Shown here piece by piece: positions 10,601-21,960 of a stretch of DNA of 64,000 nucleotides. A program made the translations under genes and the position numbers. Positions within the stretch are counted from its first letter, which is position 1. Each line of letters opens with the position of its first letter. The notes beneath the pieces were generated by a model, which worked only from the letters and a program-made list of their open reading frames with translations, searched no databases and had not been told where the DNA came from. The stretch is taken from positions 1 to 64,000 of the forward strand of contig VWPU01000858.1 of NCBI GenBank assembly GCA_013398955.1. Reading direction: 5' to 3'. This DNA comes from Callaeas wilsoni. Taxonomy: Eukaryota; Chordata; Aves; Passeriformes; Callaeidae.

Positions 10601-12300
10601 GCCACAAGTGACCGCAAAGAGCTGCTGCATTATTCTATTTTTATGATCTTTTTAATGAAAGCTGAGGCTCTGGAGAAGGATGGCAAGGCCTCTCCCTGAC
10701 CCCACCAAACTCCCTCATTGCCCTTCAGGGATGGGCAAACACCTAGCTGATAAACACTTGGCTAATGGGCACGGCTCCACATCATAAACATCACCTCCCC
10801 TCGCGCTAATTGTCCTCCTTGTCACTGCTCCTTGCGCGGTGACAAACGATTTGGGCTGGACAGAGATGGCTTCCCCGTCACTCTGAAGCCATCCCTCAGC
10901 CAGGGATGAGTCATGGGGAGAGGCGCGGGCGTGCAGGGGAGCAGCCCTTGACAGAGACTTCCCCGGTCCCTCTCCACCTGTGTCATCCATAACGGCCAGG
11001 CCAGACCAATTTTTCCCCAAGGCATATTTTCCGAGCCAAAGCCACTTCGTTTCCTGGAGCAGGAGCAGTATTTATCCTTCCCTGTGCCGTGAGATCAAGC
11101 GAGTGCTTGATAGAATTAAAAGGCAACTCATTTAAAAGCAATGCAAGAGCAGCAGTTGGATTACCTGGGAAACGCATGGCTGCAGGGTCATTTTCTGGTA
11201 ATAATTTGCTATGGACTTAAAATATGATCTTGTGTTACTTCTGGTAGAGCAGAACCTGGCCAGACTCACAGGGTTCAGGAGATGGATAGGTGCCCAAACG
11301 GTCCCAGAGTCTGGAGTCTTGTTTGCAGGGCTCTTGAAAGGAAGTATAAAGAAAAAAATCGAATCCCAAGTGCTCAGCTGAAGATAAGAAAAAAAACCCC
11401 AACCTGTTACAAACTTCAGAGCTCTGGAAGAGGAGAAGCAGAGCAGACGTGTGGCAGTGAGAGCAGCAGAAAGGAAAGCGTTGACCTCTGGCCCTGGCAA
11501 TAGCGAGGATTTCTTTAGATATAAAGAAGAAAGAAAGACTGTGATTGCTGGTAATGTGCTGTGAAAGAAACATTTCTTCTCAGCCTCCAACCTGCCAATT
11601 GAAGCGTGAGCTGAGGAGCAGGACACGGCAGCGGGCGGCTCCGAGCTGCTGCTGCTGCTGAGCGCTGGGGCCTCGGCTGGCACCGCATCCCGCCGGGACC
11701 CCTCCGGCACTGCAGGAACTCAGCGGAGCAGCCTTGCTGCCCCAAAGGAGCCACAAAATTTGTCATCTGCGTTCCCCACCCTGGGACAAGCGTGCTGGTC
11801 TGGCAGGACACAGTGATTGTCACATCAGAGACTTTGTTCTCCCTTGGAAAACAAAAAAAGCACCAAGATTTACCTGGAAGGTTTGTCAGGAAGGAAATCA
11901 AACCAACTCCTAACAAACCCCTCTTCAGAAATTATCTCAGTGAGTTAATGATGTAAGAAGACTGCAAGATCCAGCTGGGTGAAAAAAATCTTCCAGCTGA
12001 GATTCTCTAACAGCCTCCTGTGGTGAGGAAGTTATTAAAAATCCTGCCCTGGAGAAGGGCCCCCTCTCCGTGTTACCAACTCCCATCGCCCAGGTGATGA
12101 TTCGGAGATTTTCTGAGGTGTTTTCAGTAAAGAAAACTGATTTATAAAATAATAGTAAAAAAACCCCTAACTTGGCTGCTCTGCATGATTTTCTTTAGTC
12201 TCCATTTTTCAGCTGAAGCTGCAGTAAAACAGAAGAGTCATTTCCCATGTTTAACCGGTGGGTTTCGTGTTGGGGTGCCTTTGAGATACCTGCCCTCCAA
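10600..12300. other. Mixed unique DNA, no confirmed gene
   Basis: Unique DNA with AT-richer parts near 10620-10670, 11080-11240, 11820-12060 and 12110-12240. A (CTG)5 run sits near 11645-11660. The minus strand has a 192-codon open frame (11132-11710) in fairly ordinary composition and a splice-bordered segment at 11270-11332. No family is recognised in either. Confidence 0.45.
11270..11332 (-). other. Weak candidate exon
   Basis: On the minus strand a long pyrimidine tract (rich in TTTTTTTCTTTATACTTCC) ends in CAAG. It is followed by 63 bases open in two phases, then GTGAGTCT, a good donor match. In phase 0 the segment starts SPANKTPDSG. Because two phases are open, the open frame carries little evidence. 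No homologue is recognised. Confidence 0.08.
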
Positions 12301-13880
12301 AACAGATGGTATTACAGAAGAAAAACAAGGAAAAAAGACATGGAAAGGTGGCATTTGGTCCCTCCGAGGACACCAGGGAGGACCAGAAGAAGCCAGCTGA
12401 GCTCGGTGGGGGTAAGATCTGCTGGTGCTGCTGGATGGCTGCAGGAGCGGTGCAGAACTGGCCACCGAGGGAGGGCAAAGAGCCCCCAGGGCTTTTTGCC
12501 TTTTCCCTCAGCGCTGGGGTACGGGGCTGTGCTCCCCGAGATCCCCTCCATCCCTCCTTGTCCTGCAGGCAGGCGTGGGAGCCATCCTTTCCCACAGCAC
12601 ACCCACCGCTGGTTTGGATCCATCCCCACGTTACGGTGTCATCCCATTACGCAAACCAGGCGTCACCCACAGCCAGACCGTGGAGACACTGGGACCTGAA
12701 AGGGCACCCGGGCTGTGCATAGGGGTGGCGGAGCCCACAGACACAGTTTTTCCCTAAAAAGCCATGTTTTTTCCCTAAAACTTGCAGACGTGCATCTGGC
12801 AAGGGTCCCCGTCTCCCTGGCTGGTGGCTGCAGCTAATCCCTGTTAGATCATCCCAGCGAACCTGTTGGGCTGTAAATCGCTGCCTGCTGAGCACCCAGG
12901 ACACGCAGATCGGAGGTAACTTTACTCCAGAGAGCCAATTAGTGCAAATCTGGCCTAGTAATTACCGTGCGATCAGATGCTGGTATCTCCGGGCAGATAA
13001 GGCTGGGGAAGCAATCTCTGAACGCAGTGGCAGTGGTTACGATGGCCTCACCTCCATCCCCAAAGCCTCTGGGAGGTTCAGCCTCAGGCAGGGAGCGGGG
13101 AGGAGCTGTGGCTGTCCCTGCGGAGCGTGGGTGCTGCCCACCAGCTTCCCTCTGCTCCAGCCTCCCCCCGGAGCTGGACATCCCCTCCTCGGCTGACAGA
13201 GCCCGGTCCCGGTTCTCCTGGTGCAGGCAAAGTCCAGCGGGCAGTATTTATGTGCCGGGGGGTTTGCACCGTGCCCGGTGGGAGCCGGAGGCGCTGGAGG
13301 AGCACGGGGGGTGCTCAAGGCCGGGAGGAGGGAAGCCCCCCAATGCTCGGGAGGTTCTGAGCCCCCCAGTGCTGCCTTTGTCCCGGCCACGCGAGTGCTG
13401 CTGCCCCTGGCTGTGGTTTGTGCTTCCCTTGATGAGGAGGGAAGGGCAGATCTGATTGTGGGGGAGAAAAGAGGATTTTGGCACAGGACAGAGCGCTGGG
13501 CGGGACTGTCAGCCGCGTCAAACTGGATCCACTTCCCCGAATGGGAGTGGAAATGGGGTCAGGCACTGGCACACGTGTTAGAGCTGCTCATGTCTGCGAG
13601 CTGAGCCTCTGAGACAGCAGCACGTCACCCCTCTGGTGAACCTCAGAGTGACTCGCAAACTGTCCCAGACTGCTCCCCCTGTTCCAGCCCCAGCAGCGGG
13701 ATGAGATCAGCATTCCCACGTTATGAAACCTGAAGCTGAGGCTCCTTGGGGTAAGTCTGGACTCGTTCTGAAGAGGCCAGGGGATATTTGGATGTAACTG
13801 GCTGGAGTCATCGTTATGAAACCAGGAGCCATATAACACCGGGAACAGAGCAGTAAAGGATCCTAAACCTCCCTGACGGT
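12300..13880. other. GC-rich unique DNA, no gene seen
   Basis: Overlapping open frames occur on both strands. At 12747-12780 a 21-bp unit with core TTTTTCCCTAAAA occurs twice in tandem. From about 13040 to 13400 the DNA is GC-rich with moderate CpG. No domain, RNA gene or interspersed repeat is recognised. Confidence 0.5.
12747..12780 (+). repeat. Two-copy direct repeat with TTTTTCCCTAAAA core
   Basis: The core TTTTTCCCTAAAA appears twice with a 21-bp period. It probably arose by local slippage duplication. No larger repeat family is recognised. Confidence 0.7.
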
Positions 13881-14110
13881 TCTGGTGGTTAATGTCTGCC
13901 TGTAGCTTAATTATGCCATCAATTCCATTAAATAGCACAGTAACAACCTGGGATTTAATGAATACATAGAAAAGAATAAATTGGACTCACAGTATAACTG
14001 ATATTCCTTTATGGAATCAGAGGAAACTGAAACAGGTTCGGTTTCTTTTTAGTGAAAGTAGAGAAAGAAATAAACTAAAATTAAAGGTCTGAGCTGTAGC
14101 AGCAGCGGCT
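13880..14110. promoter_or_regulatory. AT-rich island, possible conserved element
   Basis: This sharply AT-rich block sits between GC-rich flanks and contains CTTAATTATGCC, CATTAAATAG, GATTTAATGAATAC and AAACTAAAATTAAAGG words. There is no sustained open frame. Composition and homeodomain-like words suggest an enhancer, without proof. Confidence 0.3.
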
Positions 14111-16640
14111 CTGAACCTGTGGTGCCTTGGGGTGGCCCTGCCCAGGGGCTGTGACACCTCATGCAGGGCGCGGACACAAGCAGAGGCTCCCAAAAGGGGG
14201 CACGACTGTGGCAAAGCCAGTCAGACCTGTGTGCTGCCCCTTGCCTCAGCTCCCCCAGCGTGGAGCTGACTGTCCCAGCACAGCCGGGTTGGTCCTGATG
14301 CTCTGCATCCCCTCACAGGGTACAGGCGCATCCCTTTTTTGCCTCGTCTTTTTTAACTCCACGTTTCGGTGGAAGAAGTGTTTGCTTTTTTTCTTAAATA
14401 ACCGCACACTGTTTGCTCTCGAGGTGTTGAAGCACCCCGACAAATTTCCCCTGTGTTGACGAGGAGCAAACAGTCCAGCAGAACAAGCAATGTTTGCAGA
14501 GGAAATCCAGAGGTGTTTCGGTGTGTTCGGAGCTGCGGCTTCATGGAGAGGCAACCGCGGCACTGCTGGCTCTGTGTCACGGTGAACCTGCCTGGAAGAA
14601 GCCCAGGACCGCCGCGTTCTCTGCGCCACGAGCACCTCGAGCCGGCGGCTGCTCCCGTTTTCCAGGCGGGGATGCGCGGCCGTCAGCGCTGGGCAGAGGC
14701 AGAGAGCAGCGGCCCCCGCCAGGGCCGTCGCTCCGAGGCTCCAGCTCAGCCTCCCTGAGCATCAGCCATGCTCCAGATTATCCCAGCGCTCGGGGGGAGC
14801 TGCGCAGAGGCCGCCGGCGGTGCCCCGCTCCAGCCCCGCTCCAGCCCCGCTCCCCGCCCGGTCCCCTGCGATCCCCCTTCCCCGGGGCCCGGGGGTCACA
14901 GCCACCCCCAGCCCATGCCCTCGCCGCTCCGGGGCTCCTCCTCGGCAGATGACACTGGGTTTTTTCCTTTAGAGCCAGCTGCACTCAGCGCTCGCTGACA
15001 GCTCGTGCACAAAGCGATGTGCCGCTCCCCAGCCTCTCCCGGGGCGGGGGCCGGGGGCACCCCCAGGGCTGCGGGCACCAGGCGGGGCTGCGGCTCGGCA
15101 GCTCCTGCCTTTGCTGCTGGCTCTTCCCTGCCCACCCTGGCATGAGCTGCAGGCGGGGGGGCGGCGTGGGCAGCGGCCTGCCCCCATCCCTGCTTTGCGG
15201 GGATATAATATCCCCCTTCCCGAGCGTGCTGTGGCGCGGCGGCGGTGACCGATGCGAGGGGCTGATTGCCTGTATGGCGATGCTGAAAGGGGTCGCGACT
15301 CCCTAAGTGCTCGTCAGGATGAAGGATGACAGCCCCAGACAGCGAGACACTTCCCTCCTCTCCCGCAGCTAATGAGTGCTCTGGCGGCCAGGGCTGCTGC
15401 TGCTTTTAGTTTACTTTCCCTTTGTTATTTCTCTTCCCTGTTTATTTGTTTAATTAATTTATTTGATTTAAATTTCTCCCTCCTTTCTCCTCCCGACCCC
15501 CCTCCATCCGTTCCTTGCTTTCCCTCTGGCTTCTGCAGCTATTTGTGTTGGATCCCGAGCAGTTAGCGCTCTGAAAATTTAATTAGGCGTTTGGATGGAA
15601 CCTGAAAGCTGAGCCTGTGCTGCAGTTGAGTCGCCCTGACCCCCGCCGCTCTCTCCTAAGGCCACTTTGCAGTGGGCAGGGGGACACGGGAGCCCCCAGG
15701 GGGACACGGGAGCGCCCAGGGGGACACGGGAGCCCTCCCAGCCCCCCAGCCCCCCGCATTAAATATCCCTTGTTTCCAGCGGAGGAGCCGGGATGGAGAT
15801 GGAAGTGCGTTTGTCACACAGAGCCTCTCCCCAGCTGCTCCTCCGCAGAACCAGGGCCGGAATTAGCTGGAGGGAAGGGGATACCGGTTTCTCTGCTGAC
15901 GGGCAGCTCACCAGCCAACCCCCGCGGAGATGTCTCCCAGCCCCAGCCGCAGGATGGACGGGGGAAGCGCCCGTGTGTGTCTCGGCCGTGCAGAGGAGGG
16001 GGCTCGGCTGCTGGGGTGGTGGTCAGAGAGCCGGTGAGTGAGGCTCGGGGGAGGAGGAGGAGGAGGGGATCTCCCAAAATCTGGCATCTTGCTCTTCCCC
16101 GAAGTTTTGCCTCTCCGCCTTTGTCCAGTGCCTTTCCGAAATGAGCTTTAACGGCCTCCAGGTGCTTATTCTGGGGACACTGCCCTGAAGCAGTCCCCGA
16201 GCTCGGCGTCCCTCCCCGGGCTCCGCGGGGGCCCAGACGAGCGATTCTCATGCGCGGCCACGAGCGCTCCCGGGGATGTGACACAGGTTCCTGGCAGCGT
16301 CACCTGCGCTTCCAGCCCCCACCTGCGGGCCCAGGCAGCTGCAGACACCGTTCAACACCACCTTCGGGCATGGCAGGCTTTCCTTCCCTGCTCCCCTTTG
16401 GTCTCTTTTTCCCTGCCTTTTTTGATTGTATCTCTTTCCTCCTCCTCGTTACCGAACCCCAGGGCTCCTCCTGCCTGTGTCCAGGACATGATCCTGCGTC
16501 CCAAGACATCCACAGGGAGCTGGAGGGAGGATGAGGGGGGTGGGAGAGATGCCGTGGTACCTGGGCAGAGCCAGAACTCCCCATCCACGCCCCGAGGCGA
16601 AGCTGCCCCAAAGCAGGGAGACCCCATCAGCCCCCGTCTC
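14110..16640. promoter_or_regulatory. CpG-rich tract, possible promoter region
   Basis: CpG density is high between about 14550 and 15260 and again at about 15950-16270. An AT-rich gap of about 15400-15600 separates them (TTTGTTTAATTAATTTATTTGATTTAAATTTC). Open frames (152 codons at plus 14494, 175 codons at plus 15617) are A/P/R/G-rich and look like composition artefacts. A start site of a distant or non-coding transcript could lie here. No core promoter motif settles it. Confidence 0.35.
15681..15740 (+). repeat. 20-bp tandem repeat, three copies
   Basis: The unit GGGACACGGGAGCCCCCAGG occurs three times, the later copies with single-base changes. It is a small GC-rich minisatellite embedded in the CpG-rich tract. 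Confidence 0.85.
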
Positions 16641-17470
16641 CTCTCCCATTAAACAAGGGAGTGCTTGAGGAAGTGCTGCCTTCCCTGGACTAGCACATAA
16701 AGGCTTGGAAGTGTGAGCTGGCACTAATAAATTACTCACTGGATTGACAGTTTGAGGCTTTCTTTTTCCTACTGTAAAACAAATAAAAAATATGCCAGGC
16801 TCATTCTTTCCTCTTTTTTTTTTTTTTAAAAGGATCAGTCAGACATAGGGACTCCAGTGTGAATAAACTGGGATTTATGTCCCTGTCAGTTGAATCCTTA
16901 AACTTCCTAAGTGCTTAAAACATACACATTTTAACTTGAAAAATTACCAGGTTTGTCTAAAGGAAAATTTCAGCATAAACCAGGAAACTCATTTGAAGGG
17001 AGAAATTCTCCAATGAAGCGAACCCAGGCAGTCATAAAAAAGTTAAACCAGGCATAAAGGGAAATGTCAGATGTGTGGGAGAGCCAGATGTCTCTCTATT
17101 TTTTCTCTTTTTTTTATATTTTTATAACCTAGATCAGATTATAGGAGAATATATGAATGTATCTCGCAGGGAGGGGGATGCGACGAGAGGAGGAGGATTT
17201 CATTCCCAGCCTGTAACTTGCTGTAACGTGGAGCACTCTACAAAGAAAAACATTTTTTTATTTCTAAATAAAGCACTTTAGAGTGACACATTTATTGCTG
17301 GCAAAGAATTACTCAAATAAGAGACATTGTCAGCTATTTATTTTAAAAGCTTTTTTTTTTTTTTTTTTGAGTTTGGGGAGAAAAGAAAGATCAAAACCCC
17401 TTTCCATTCTTCACAATATTCCCTTAAAAGCTTTAAAATAAAGTGGGTTTTTTTGCTCCTGAGTTGCCTT
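16640..17470. promoter_or_regulatory. AT-rich island, possible conserved element
   Basis: This is one of the longest AT-rich blocks in the window. It has poly-T runs at 16814-16827 and 17351-17368 and many AATTA, TTTATA and AATAAA words. A stretch of 32 bases on the minus strand (16740-16771) has a strong pyrimidine tract plus ACAG before it and GTGAGT after it. Such a short piece carries no protein information. No gene is recognised and the block is best treated as candidate non-coding regulatory DNA. Confidence 0.3.
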
Positions 17471-18532
17471 TTTGGTGTCTCCAGGGCTCTGCAGCACGAG
17501 GGAGCCTGCAGGGAGCAGGAGCGTGGCGTTCCCACCGGGAATGCTGGGATGCAGCCAGGCCTTTGCCGGGGGGTGCCCACACGGACTCTGCTCTTGCCGC
17601 AGCTGCCACCGTGGGCATTTTCCGGGGAGAGAGAGAGAGATGGAATCCTGCGGCTTTCCCGGGTGGGAACGCAGCGCTCTGTAAGCAACGCGAGAGCTCC
17701 CAGGGCTCTGCCACAGGAAAGGCTCCTGTAGGTGCATTTATCCAGAGCAGGATCCCCGGAGCCGCTGCCCAGGTGTCCCACCTTGGGCAGACTGGGAGTG
17801 GAGAGCAAGGGGAGGAAGGGAGATGCCCCTTTCCTGGGAATGGGGGCAGGGATGCCGTGGGGTGGGACGGTGCCCTTTGGGTCTGTGCCGATGGCAGATC
17901 TGTCTGAGCCCACAGAAGGGCACCCCTGGCTCACGGGCACGGCGGGGCCGGAGCTGCTCTGCAGGGGAGGCCAGGGCAGCCCCTTCCAGTGATGGAACCC
18001 GGTGGGGGCTCAGGAGGCAGCCGGAGGGAGGGAGCCTGGACCAGGGGGAGATGCAGGAGGCCAAGGGACAGACCTGAATCCTTGCCTTGCCCTCGCCTCC
18101 CTGTCTGACTCCAAACCACCTTTAATTTGTCCACATTCCTTTGGATTTGTTGTTTCATTAGCTTTTCATCTCAGCTACTTTCTTTCCCCCACAGATTTTT
18201 CTATTCCTCTTGCTTTACCCCTTTTCTGTTCCTTTTACTCTATAATTGGATCATTTGCAGTTTATAGGAAGGATGAGAAACAAAAGGTATTGACAACGTG
18301 AGCATTCAAAATTATATGTCAAGCTCAAAAAAAGGAGATGAAAAGAAAATCTGGATCCTCTTTCTTTGCATTCTGATTTCTGAACCTGCAGAGCTCATTA
18401 GTTTCCCGTGATCGGGGCTTTTTCTGTGTCTGTGGAAACCAGAAACCCAATTTGAAGAAGAGCTGTAGTCAGTTGACTCCAGCGATGAGAAACACCGAGG
18501 CAAAAGCCCGTGGTAAGTGCTCAGCATTAAAC
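17470..18532. other. Unique DNA, no gene seen
   Basis: GC-rich unique sequence to about 18090, then T-rich DNA to 18460. Open frames on both strands (for example 200 codons on minus 17338-17940) overlap in all phases and show no domain. GTAAGT at 18513-18518 looks like a splice donor just ahead of the microsatellite. Confidence 0.5.
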
Positions 18533-18876
18533 TTCTCTTCTCTTCTCTTCTCTTCTCTTCTCTTCTCTTCTCTTCTCTTCTCTTCTCTTCTCTTCTCTTC
18601 TCTTCTCTTCTCTTCTCTTCTCTTCTCTTCTCTTCTCTTCTCTTCTCTTCTCTTCTCTTCTCTTCTCTTCTCTTCTCTTCTCTTCTCTTCTCTTCTCTTC
18701 TCTTCTCTTCTCTTCTCTTCTCTTCTCTTCTCTTCTCTTCTCTTCTCTTCTCTTCTCTTCTCTTCTCTTCTCTTCTCTTCTCTTCTCTTCTCTTCTCTTC
18801 TCTTCTCTTCTCTTCTCTTCTCTTCTCTTCTCTTCTCTTCTCTTCTCTTCTCNCTCTTCTCTTTCTCTTCTCTCAT
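18533..18876 (+). repeat. (TTCTC)n pentanucleotide microsatellite
   Basis: About 64 perfect copies of a TTCTC pentamer run without interruption from about 18533 to 18852. An ambiguous base N stands at 18853, followed by a short imperfect tail (CTCTTCTCTTTCTC). The strand is pure pyrimidine and its complement pure purine (GAGAA)n, so the open frames reading SSLLF or REEKR are artefacts. Perfect homogeneity plus the N suggests a young, length-variable array whose true size is uncertain in the assembly. Long mirror-symmetric pyrimidine tracts can adopt triplex structure, which is known chemistry and not shown here. Confidence 0.97.
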
Positions 18877-18882
18877 TATCAG

Positions 18883-18963
18883 GCACAGCTTTACCTCCAG
18901 GCCCAATGCTTTCCCCACTGGCCCCTGAAAAACACAACCAGATATTCTCTGGAAGAAAACAAA
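18883..18963 (+). other. Weak candidate exon behind the microsatellite
   Basis: The TTCTC array ends in TCATTATCAG, a fair acceptor with a very long pyrimidine tract. The next 81 bases are open in two phases and are followed by GTAAGT at 18964-18969. An upstream GTAAGT at 18513 would make the array almost the whole of a 370-base intron. No protein or transcript is recognised, so this may be coincidence of motifs. Confidence 0.1.
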
Positions 18964-18969
18964 GTAAGT

Positions 18970-19973
18970 TTTTATTGTGGATGTGGATCCCTTCTACGCA
19001 CCAGCAACTGTCCACCAGGGTGGCACAACACAAAACCTTGTTCCCAGAGAAATGGGAACTCCCTGTAAACCTGCAATTCCCAACTTCCAGCCTCGTTTCC
19101 TGCTGCCGCTCCTGCCGGGCTCCATCTCCAGGGCTGCCGGGGCTGCGGGAGGCCGGGTGGAAGGCAGGGCCTGGGCCGCGGTGCGGGCTGCATTCGGGAC
19201 GCCCTGGCAGCGCCTGACCGAGGCTCAGAGCAATTACTGCTGGCGTGAGCCCAAGCCATCCATCTCAGCAAATTTCCCTCCAGGGGCCACCCCATTAGTA
19301 GCAAATAACTAATTATTGCTGTCAGCTTTAATAAAAAAACATCAGTTGAAAGATATTCCCCCCCTCCCCAACTTTCCATCGCTGTACAAATTATGGGAGA
19401 CAAAACTAACTTCTAAATTGAGTAATTCCAGACATTTGTCAGACTCCAAGAAAGGCTTTAATTAGCATTGGTTAATAAAGTGTTTAGGTAATTAGGAGAA
19501 CATTTGTCCTGCCTGTGCGGATTTTTTTCCTCTTGCTTACGACAACTCAAAAAAAAATTAATTGGAGTCCAGGCTTCAGGAATTACAAGGCTTTTTTTGG
19601 TGCTTTCTTGGTGAGACCGTTAATGATTCTAGGGGGAGTTGCCTCTAGTGATCGAGTGCTGGAATTTTTCCCTCCTCGTTCAGGCTGTTCTGTCTGACAT
19701 GAGGAGCAGGAGCTCCCGGGGGACGGCTCAAACCCAGCCCCAGCAGCTGATTCCCCGCGGGGCGTCGGGCGGGACGCGCTCAGGGAGCTTCTCTGTCTGC
19801 AGCGCACGCGGCCGTGCCAGCGACAGCGTCGTTCTGGCTCTGCTCCTGGGCCGAGACGCAGGAGCTGAGCTGAGCTGCCAGCCCACAGAGCTGTCACCCT
19901 GCCAGAAACCGGCTTTGAAACCCCCGGCCCCCACCCTGGTGCTGCCGCTGACAGCTGCTGCCGTGGCGACGGT
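18970..19973. other. Unique DNA with AT-rich middle, no gene seen
   Basis: A GC-rich part (about 19080-19240) is followed by an AT-rich island at about 19290-19660 with AACTAATTATTGCTG, GGTTAATAAAG, GTAATTAGG and AAATTAATTGG words, a possible regulatory element. From 19690 the DNA becomes GC- and CpG-rich up to the minisatellite. The open frames entering the minisatellite from this side are carried by the repeat and are not genes. Confidence 0.45.
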
Positions 19974-20715
19974 CCATGGCACCCCCTGCCTCCCCTCCAT
20001 GGCCCCCCCTGCATCCCGTCCATGGCACCCCCTGCATCCCTTCCATGGCACCCCCTGCATCCCTTCCATGGCACCCCCTGCATCCCTTCCATGGCACCCC
20101 CTGCATCCCTTCCATGGCACCCCCTGCATCCCTTCCATGGCACCCCCTGCATCCCTTCCATGGCACCCCCTGCATCCCTTCCATGGCACCCCCTGCATCC
20201 CTTCCATGGCACCCCCTGCATCCCTTCCATGGCACCCCCTGCATCCCTTCCATGGCACCCCCTGCATCCCTTCCATGGCACCCCCTGCATCCCTTCCATG
20301 GCACCCCCTGCATCCCTTCCATGGCACCCCCTGCATCCCTTCCATGGCACCCCCTGCATCCCTTCCATGGCACCCCCTGCATCCCTTCCATGGCACCCCC
20401 TGCATCCCTTCCATGGCACCCCCTGCATCCCTTCCATGGCACCCCCTGCATCCCTTCCATGGCACCCCCTGCATCCCTTCCATGGCACCCCCTGCATCCC
20501 TTCCATGGCACCCCCTGCATCCCTTCCATGGCACCCCCTGCATCCCTTCCATGGCACCCCCTGCATCCCATCCATGGCACCCCTTGCATCCCAGCCATGG
20601 CACCCCTGCATCCCATCCATGCCACATCCATCATCCCAGCCATGGCACCCCTGCATCCCATCCATGGCCCCCCCTGCATCCCTTCCATGGCACATCCTCA
20701 TCCCTTCCATGGTTC
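19974..20715 (+). repeat. Minisatellite of 23-bp units, about 32 copies
   Basis: The unit is CCATGG followed by CACCCCCTGCATCCCTT. The palindrome CCATGG recurs at exactly 23-bp steps from 19974 to 20595, with about 24 identical units in the middle (about 20020-20571). Degenerate 22- and 23-bp units continue to the last CCATGG at 20707. The unit has no stop codon in any of six frames, and 23 is not divisible by 3. Each strand therefore yields long open frames (up to 476 codons on minus and 359 on plus) encoding a 23-residue repeat in every phase, with an ATG per unit on both strands. These frames should not be annotated as proteins. Homogenised core plus diverged edges is the usual pattern of a length-variable minisatellite. 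Confidence 0.97.
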
Positions 20716-21960
20716 TGAGGAGCCGAGGGCAGCCCAGGCTGCTGGAGGAGCCCAGCTGTTTGCCACCAGCAGGATTTGCAGCAGGCTGCAGGAATCGGGC
20801 CGTGCCGTGGCTATGGAAGGGCTGGTGCTGGGAGCACCGGGGCTCTGAGTGCTGAGGGGAGGTCTGAGTGCTGCAGAGAGGGCAGGAGCAGTGAGGAAGG
20901 ATTATTTTTAGCAGCGTTAGATAACAGGTCCGCAGAGAGGCGGCTGCTGGCAGAGCTGCAGCAATTCCTCTGGACGGGACCACAGGGCAGTGAGGAAGCC
21001 CCGAGGTGAGCACAGTGTCGGGCGTGGAGGTGAGGCTCTTTCCTGCTCACCGAGTCCAGACTCCTCTCGAGGTTTCCACCTTGCACTTGTGCTGCAGGAA
21101 GCTCTTCTCTGCTCTTGAAACAGCTTCTTCTGCCTCTCTGCGCTCAGCGGGCCCTGGCACAGCTGCTGGAGCAGCCAGCTGAAACCAGCTCCACTCATCG
21201 GGCCGTGCTTGCTGCACAGCAAAGGCACAGATGCTTCAGATGCTAAAAATTTAAGGACTAGTTAGTCTTGAAGATGTCCTCATGGAAAGGTCTTCGCGTT
21301 GTGAGTTGAAAAGATCCCGTGTAGGTGTAGCTCGCATCCTGCCAGCCACTTTCAGAGGGAGCTGCATCCTGCTGTGGTCCCGGGGTCGTGTCCTCGCCAA
21401 CTGCTTGGCATCAGTTCCTGCATCTCATCCAATCAGTGCATTAAGTGACTCTGCAATTAATTTCCTTGTCTGGGTTACAGGAGTGTGGGAACAATGAGAA
21501 ACATGCAATTTTCTGGTCTGCTTTGGGCTCATCACCCAGAGGGGTCTGTTTGCAGCCTGTCGGAATCCCTCAGGCTCCACAGCCTCGCAGTCCTTAAGCT
21601 CCCTCTGCACCAAACCTGGGTTGCTGTGTCTGTGCCTTCCTCCACGGAGGAACCCTGTGCTCCTGGTGGCTCATCACCTCTGGGGAGAGAAGGGCTCTGC
21701 GAGGCTGCTTGGCTCTGGGATGCCTGATGGGTATCCCAGCTCCAAGCTTTGGGTTTACGCACAACTCGCAGGACACAAAACTCTGCAGTCCTGGCAGGGA
21801 AGGACAGGATTCAACTTCTGGCCCCTGAACCAGCTGGGCAGCACAAAGGCTCCATGGGAATCGAAGGCAGCACTTTGCCATCCTTTAACCCACGGCGATG
21901 TGTCACTGATCAGCACACTGGTTCTAATAGCTCCCCAGGTAGATTTGGGAGAGCAACGAG
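20716..21960. other. Unique DNA, no gene seen
   Basis: Moderately GC-rich unique sequence. A possible donor (CCGAGGTGAGC) at about 21003-21010 follows an open stretch, and a similar minus-strand donor is near 21050, but no protein family is recognised. No interspersed repeat is seen. Confidence 0.5.

Noticed and set aside
12306..12412. Plus-strand segment MVLQKKNKEKRHG before GTAAGA as a first coding exon
   Set aside because: The presumed acceptor has a poor pyrimidine tract, and the K/E/R-rich translation follows from purine-rich DNA.
18452..19068. Frames encoding SSLLF or REEKR repeats
   Set aside because: They are translations of the TTCTC microsatellite and include an ambiguous base.
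19583..21013. 476-codon minus-strand frame and 359-, 290- and 277-codon plus-strand frames rich in W, H, P and G repeats
   Set aside because: They are produced by the stop-free 23-bp minisatellite. Every phase on both strands is open, and the same repeat peptide appears in each.
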